Source: Elusimicrobiota bacterium (GTDB lineage Bacteria; Elusimicrobiota; Elusimicrobia; Elusimicrobiales; UBA9959). From it: DNA of 7,852 nucleotides. The position numbers were made by a program, and so were the translations under genes. A model generated the notes under the pieces. The model saw only the letters and a list, made by a program, of their open reading frames with translations. It searched no databases and was not told the origin of the DNA. The stretch is taken from NCBI GenBank assembly GCA_030639665.1, contig DAOWCC010000116.1:1-7852 (forward strand), written 5' to 3'. Of this stretch, positions 6,497 to 7,852 are shown in pieces; the first letter of the stretch is position 1, and each line of letters starts with the position of its first letter.

Positions 6497-7411
6497 TTAT
6501 CGCCGTAATTGATTGCGGCTGCCCTTAATAATTGGAGCGGAACTTTTACGGGAAGGGGTTAATTCTCCATAACCGTATAAACCCAAGTAATCGGTTCTAA
6601 GGCCGGGACATAGTTTTTTAAGAGAACATTTGGCGCATGGCGGAGCCGAATTTTTTTCGCCAAGATACAGAGCGCTCTTGCTGTGAGCGAGCTTAAAAAC
6701 ATCTATGGACATATGCTCATAGCCGTTCAAATAACATAGCGGAAAACCGTCGGTCAAAAACTTTATACCGTTTTTATCCAAAATTTGAAACATCTTGAGA
6801 AGCTGAGGCTTAATGGATTTAAGCTTGGGCACAAGCCAGGACCGTTCTTCAACATAGCCCAGAACCTTTATCATATTTATTTCAATATATAAGATATTGG
6901 GAAAATTATTCGCTATAAACTTCGCGTAAGCGCCGAGATATTTATAAATAACGGAATTAACAACCATTGTAAGGCGCACTCTATCTGGACCGGCGATATC
7001 AATGAGATTTTTAATCGCTTCAACACGGCGGGAAAAATTTCCTTTCGTTCCCGTTAATAAATCAAAAAGTTTTTCATTATGCGCCGGTAAATGAACATTA
7101 AACATTGTAATTCCGGCATCCAGAAGTTTCTTAACGGGAGCCGGCTTTTCAAGATTAAAGCCGTTTGTTACCAGTATTATGTCTTTTACTTTTTTTTCTT
7201 TGGCATAAGCCGTCCACTTATACACCTTTCTTGAAAGCATGGGCTCTCCGCCCTCAATACAAATTGAATCTTTAAAAAAATTTATTTTTTCTTCAATGGA
7301 TTTTTTTGAAATCTTTGGCTTAGCGTTTCCACGCGAGCAAAATATGCAATTTTGATTACATAAATCGGTTATGCATATTATCGGCTCTTTTTTATTATTC
7401 CGCTTTTTCAT
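6497..7411 (-). CDS. Second radical SAM enzyme with twitch-like auxiliary cluster domain
   Basis: The 304-residue protein has CX3CX2C at C18, C22, C25 and GGEP at 54-57. Its C-terminal half has FPLC (C226) followed by GYEH, then C259, C262 and C268 in CxxCx5CxGLxxxYxxxYGxxELxP. This tail aligns without gaps to that of the radical SAM protein encoded at 3360-4322, and a central LTxxKxxF block is also shared, so the two are distant paralogs of one subfamily. The four C-terminal cysteines fit one auxiliary [4Fe-4S] cluster. An AAGGG Shine-Dalgarno site at 7420-7416 sits 4 nt before the ATG. The gene converges on the GT-C/TPR gene with 9 nt between their stops. The exact reaction is unknown; work on the same pathway as its paralog is inferred from proximity and the shared tail. 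Confidence 0.87.
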   Translation of the reverse strand: MKKRNNKKEPIICITDLCNQNCIFCSRGNAKPKISKKSIEEKINFFKDSICIEGGEPMLSRKVYKWTAYAKEKKVKDIILVTNGFNLEKPAPVKKLLDAGITMFNVHLPAHNEKLFDLLTGTKGNFSRRVEAIKNLIDIAGPDRVRLTMVVNSVIYKYLGAYAKFIANNFPNILYIEINMIKVLGYVEERSWLVPKLKSIKPQLLKMFQILDKNGIKFLTDGFPLCYLNGYEHMSIDVFKLAHSKSALYLGEKNSAPPCAKCSLKKLCPGLRTDYLGLYGYGELTPSRKSSAPIIKGSRNQLRR

Positions 7412-7415
7412 ATAT

Positions 7416-7420
7416 CCCTT
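7416..7420 (-). promoter_or_regulatory. Shine-Dalgarno site for the second radical SAM gene
   Basis: On the minus strand AAGGG precedes the ATG (7411-7409) by 4 nt, within an AAAAGGGAT context. A TATAAA-like -10 candidate lies just upstream (minus strand, about 7426-7421), but a matching -35 is not clear, so I list no promoter. Confidence 0.55.
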
Positions 7421-7461
7421 TTATATGATAGTATTTTACAAAACAAAACAACTGCTTATTT

Positions 7462-7728
7462 AGGCTCTGGAAAAGAATTACCTTGGCATTTGGAAGTTCA
7501 GCTTTAAGTTGAGTTCAAGGCGCAATGAATGAGAAGGCTTATTGCCTGTGAATAAAGAGCAACGAAGAAACCAACAAAAGATGAGCTTCCCCAGAGGGGT
7601 TGGATAATTTTTGGCTACAACTGTGTCAATCATCGCTTACAGACCACAGAGGGTATGCTCGCTCTTCGTTCCTTGTTTCGCTCAAAAATTAGCCAGCCAA
7701 ATAGTAAGTTAATTTTTTCCCAGAGCCT
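7462..7728. repeat. Large inverted-repeat intergenic element (MITE-like or structured RNA)
   Basis: The outer arms 7462-7493 and 7697-7728 are complementary at 26 of 32 positions without gaps, starting with a perfect AGGCTCTGG block. Inner arms 7602-7613 and 7683-7694 match at 11 of 12. The right-hand arms are nearly adjacent, whereas 108 nt intervene on the left, so the fold is a long stem with a side domain. That side domain has 7498-7503/7507-7512 and a CCCC/GGGG hairpin (7589-7592/7596-7599). The apical part has CTGTG/CACAG (7621-7625/7645-7649). If the ends are read as GGCTCTGG, a 3-bp TTA flanks both sides, too short to be decisive. No protein frame is credible. The element fills the divergent gap between two genes and ends 4 nt before the right-hand ATG. 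Confidence 0.72.
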
Positions 7729-7732
7729 TACT

Positions 7733-7852
7733 ATGAAAACCCTTTTTATAAACTTTGGCGAATGCCCCGAAAACCTGCACTTTGAACAAACCTTTTTAAA
7801 ATCCTTTAAAATAGGGGAGAACATCCGTTTTGATATAGTTCATGATTTTGAA
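7733..7852 (+). CDS. Start of an unidentified protein (first 40 codons)
   Basis: The ATG at 7733 opens a frame that runs to the window edge without a stop. It begins MKTLFINFGECPENLHF and reads like the first beta-strand and loop of a Rossmann-like soluble protein; a GT-B glycosyltransferase is one possibility and a B12-binding radical SAM protein another. Forty residues are too few to decide. No Shine-Dalgarno site is visible: the bases just before the ATG belong to the right arm of the inverted-repeat element, so that element may supply the promoter or leader. It is divergent from the radical SAM gene on the left. Confidence 0.6.
   Translation, partial: MKTLFINFGECPENLHFEQTFLKSFKIGENIRFDIVHDFE

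Noticed and set aside
6485..6499. Possible bidirectional terminator between the converging genes
   Set aside because: Only 9 nt separate the two stop codons and no hairpin is visible there.
7630..7824. Open frame on the minus strand at the right end
   Set aside because: It crosses the inverted-repeat arms and lies opposite the better-supported start at 7733; no domain or ribosome site.

Overview
The window looks like a fragment of a bacterial chromosome, moderately AT-rich, probably from an uncultivated lineage. Bacterial rather than archaeal origin is suggested by two extended -10 promoters (TGnTATAAT), Shine-Dalgarno sites at some genes, and a GT-C membrane protein with tetratricopeptide repeats. 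The mix of radical SAM enzymes, TPR/GT-C proteins and a proline/sarcosine-dehydrogenase-like complex would suit an Omnitrophota- or Elusimicrobiota-like organism. That placement is a weak inference and nothing here proves it.

Layout. (1) Positions 1-2241, minus strand: a two-gene operon. The first gene is a 698-residue FAD/NAD/iron-sulfur oxidoreductase of the proline dehydrogenase/sarcosine oxidase alpha-subunit type. It is followed after 2 nt by the start of its FAD-dependent beta-subunit partner, which is cut by the window edge. (2) 2242-2691: noncoding, mostly filled by a ~254-bp imperfect palindromic element, then an extended -10 promoter. (3) 2692-3051: a small cysteine-rich membrane protein. 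(4) 3052-3359: noncoding, with a GC-rich ~245-nt segment that folds well and may be a structured RNA or a group II intron remnant, then a second copy of the same 20-bp promoter block. (5) 3360-6487: an overlapping pair (ATGA), a radical SAM enzyme with an auxiliary-cluster domain and a large GT-C-like membrane protein fused to TPRs. (6) 6497-7411, minus strand: a second radical SAM enzyme whose C-terminal signature matches the first one without gaps. (7) 7412-7732: divergent intergenic region containing a ~267-bp inverted-repeat element. (8) 7733 to the end: the first 40 codons of another gene.

How the parts relate. The oxidoreductase pair should oxidise a secondary amine or amino acid (proline, sarcosine or similar) and pass electrons through several Fe-S clusters. 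The radical SAM/GT-C-TPR genes form a separate module, perhaps modifying an envelope glycan, lipid or peptide; the substrate cannot be read from sequence. The least expected content is the set of three large, self-complementary intergenic elements. They are about 245-267 bp each, have different sequences, and all carry the 8-mer GCAACGAA.
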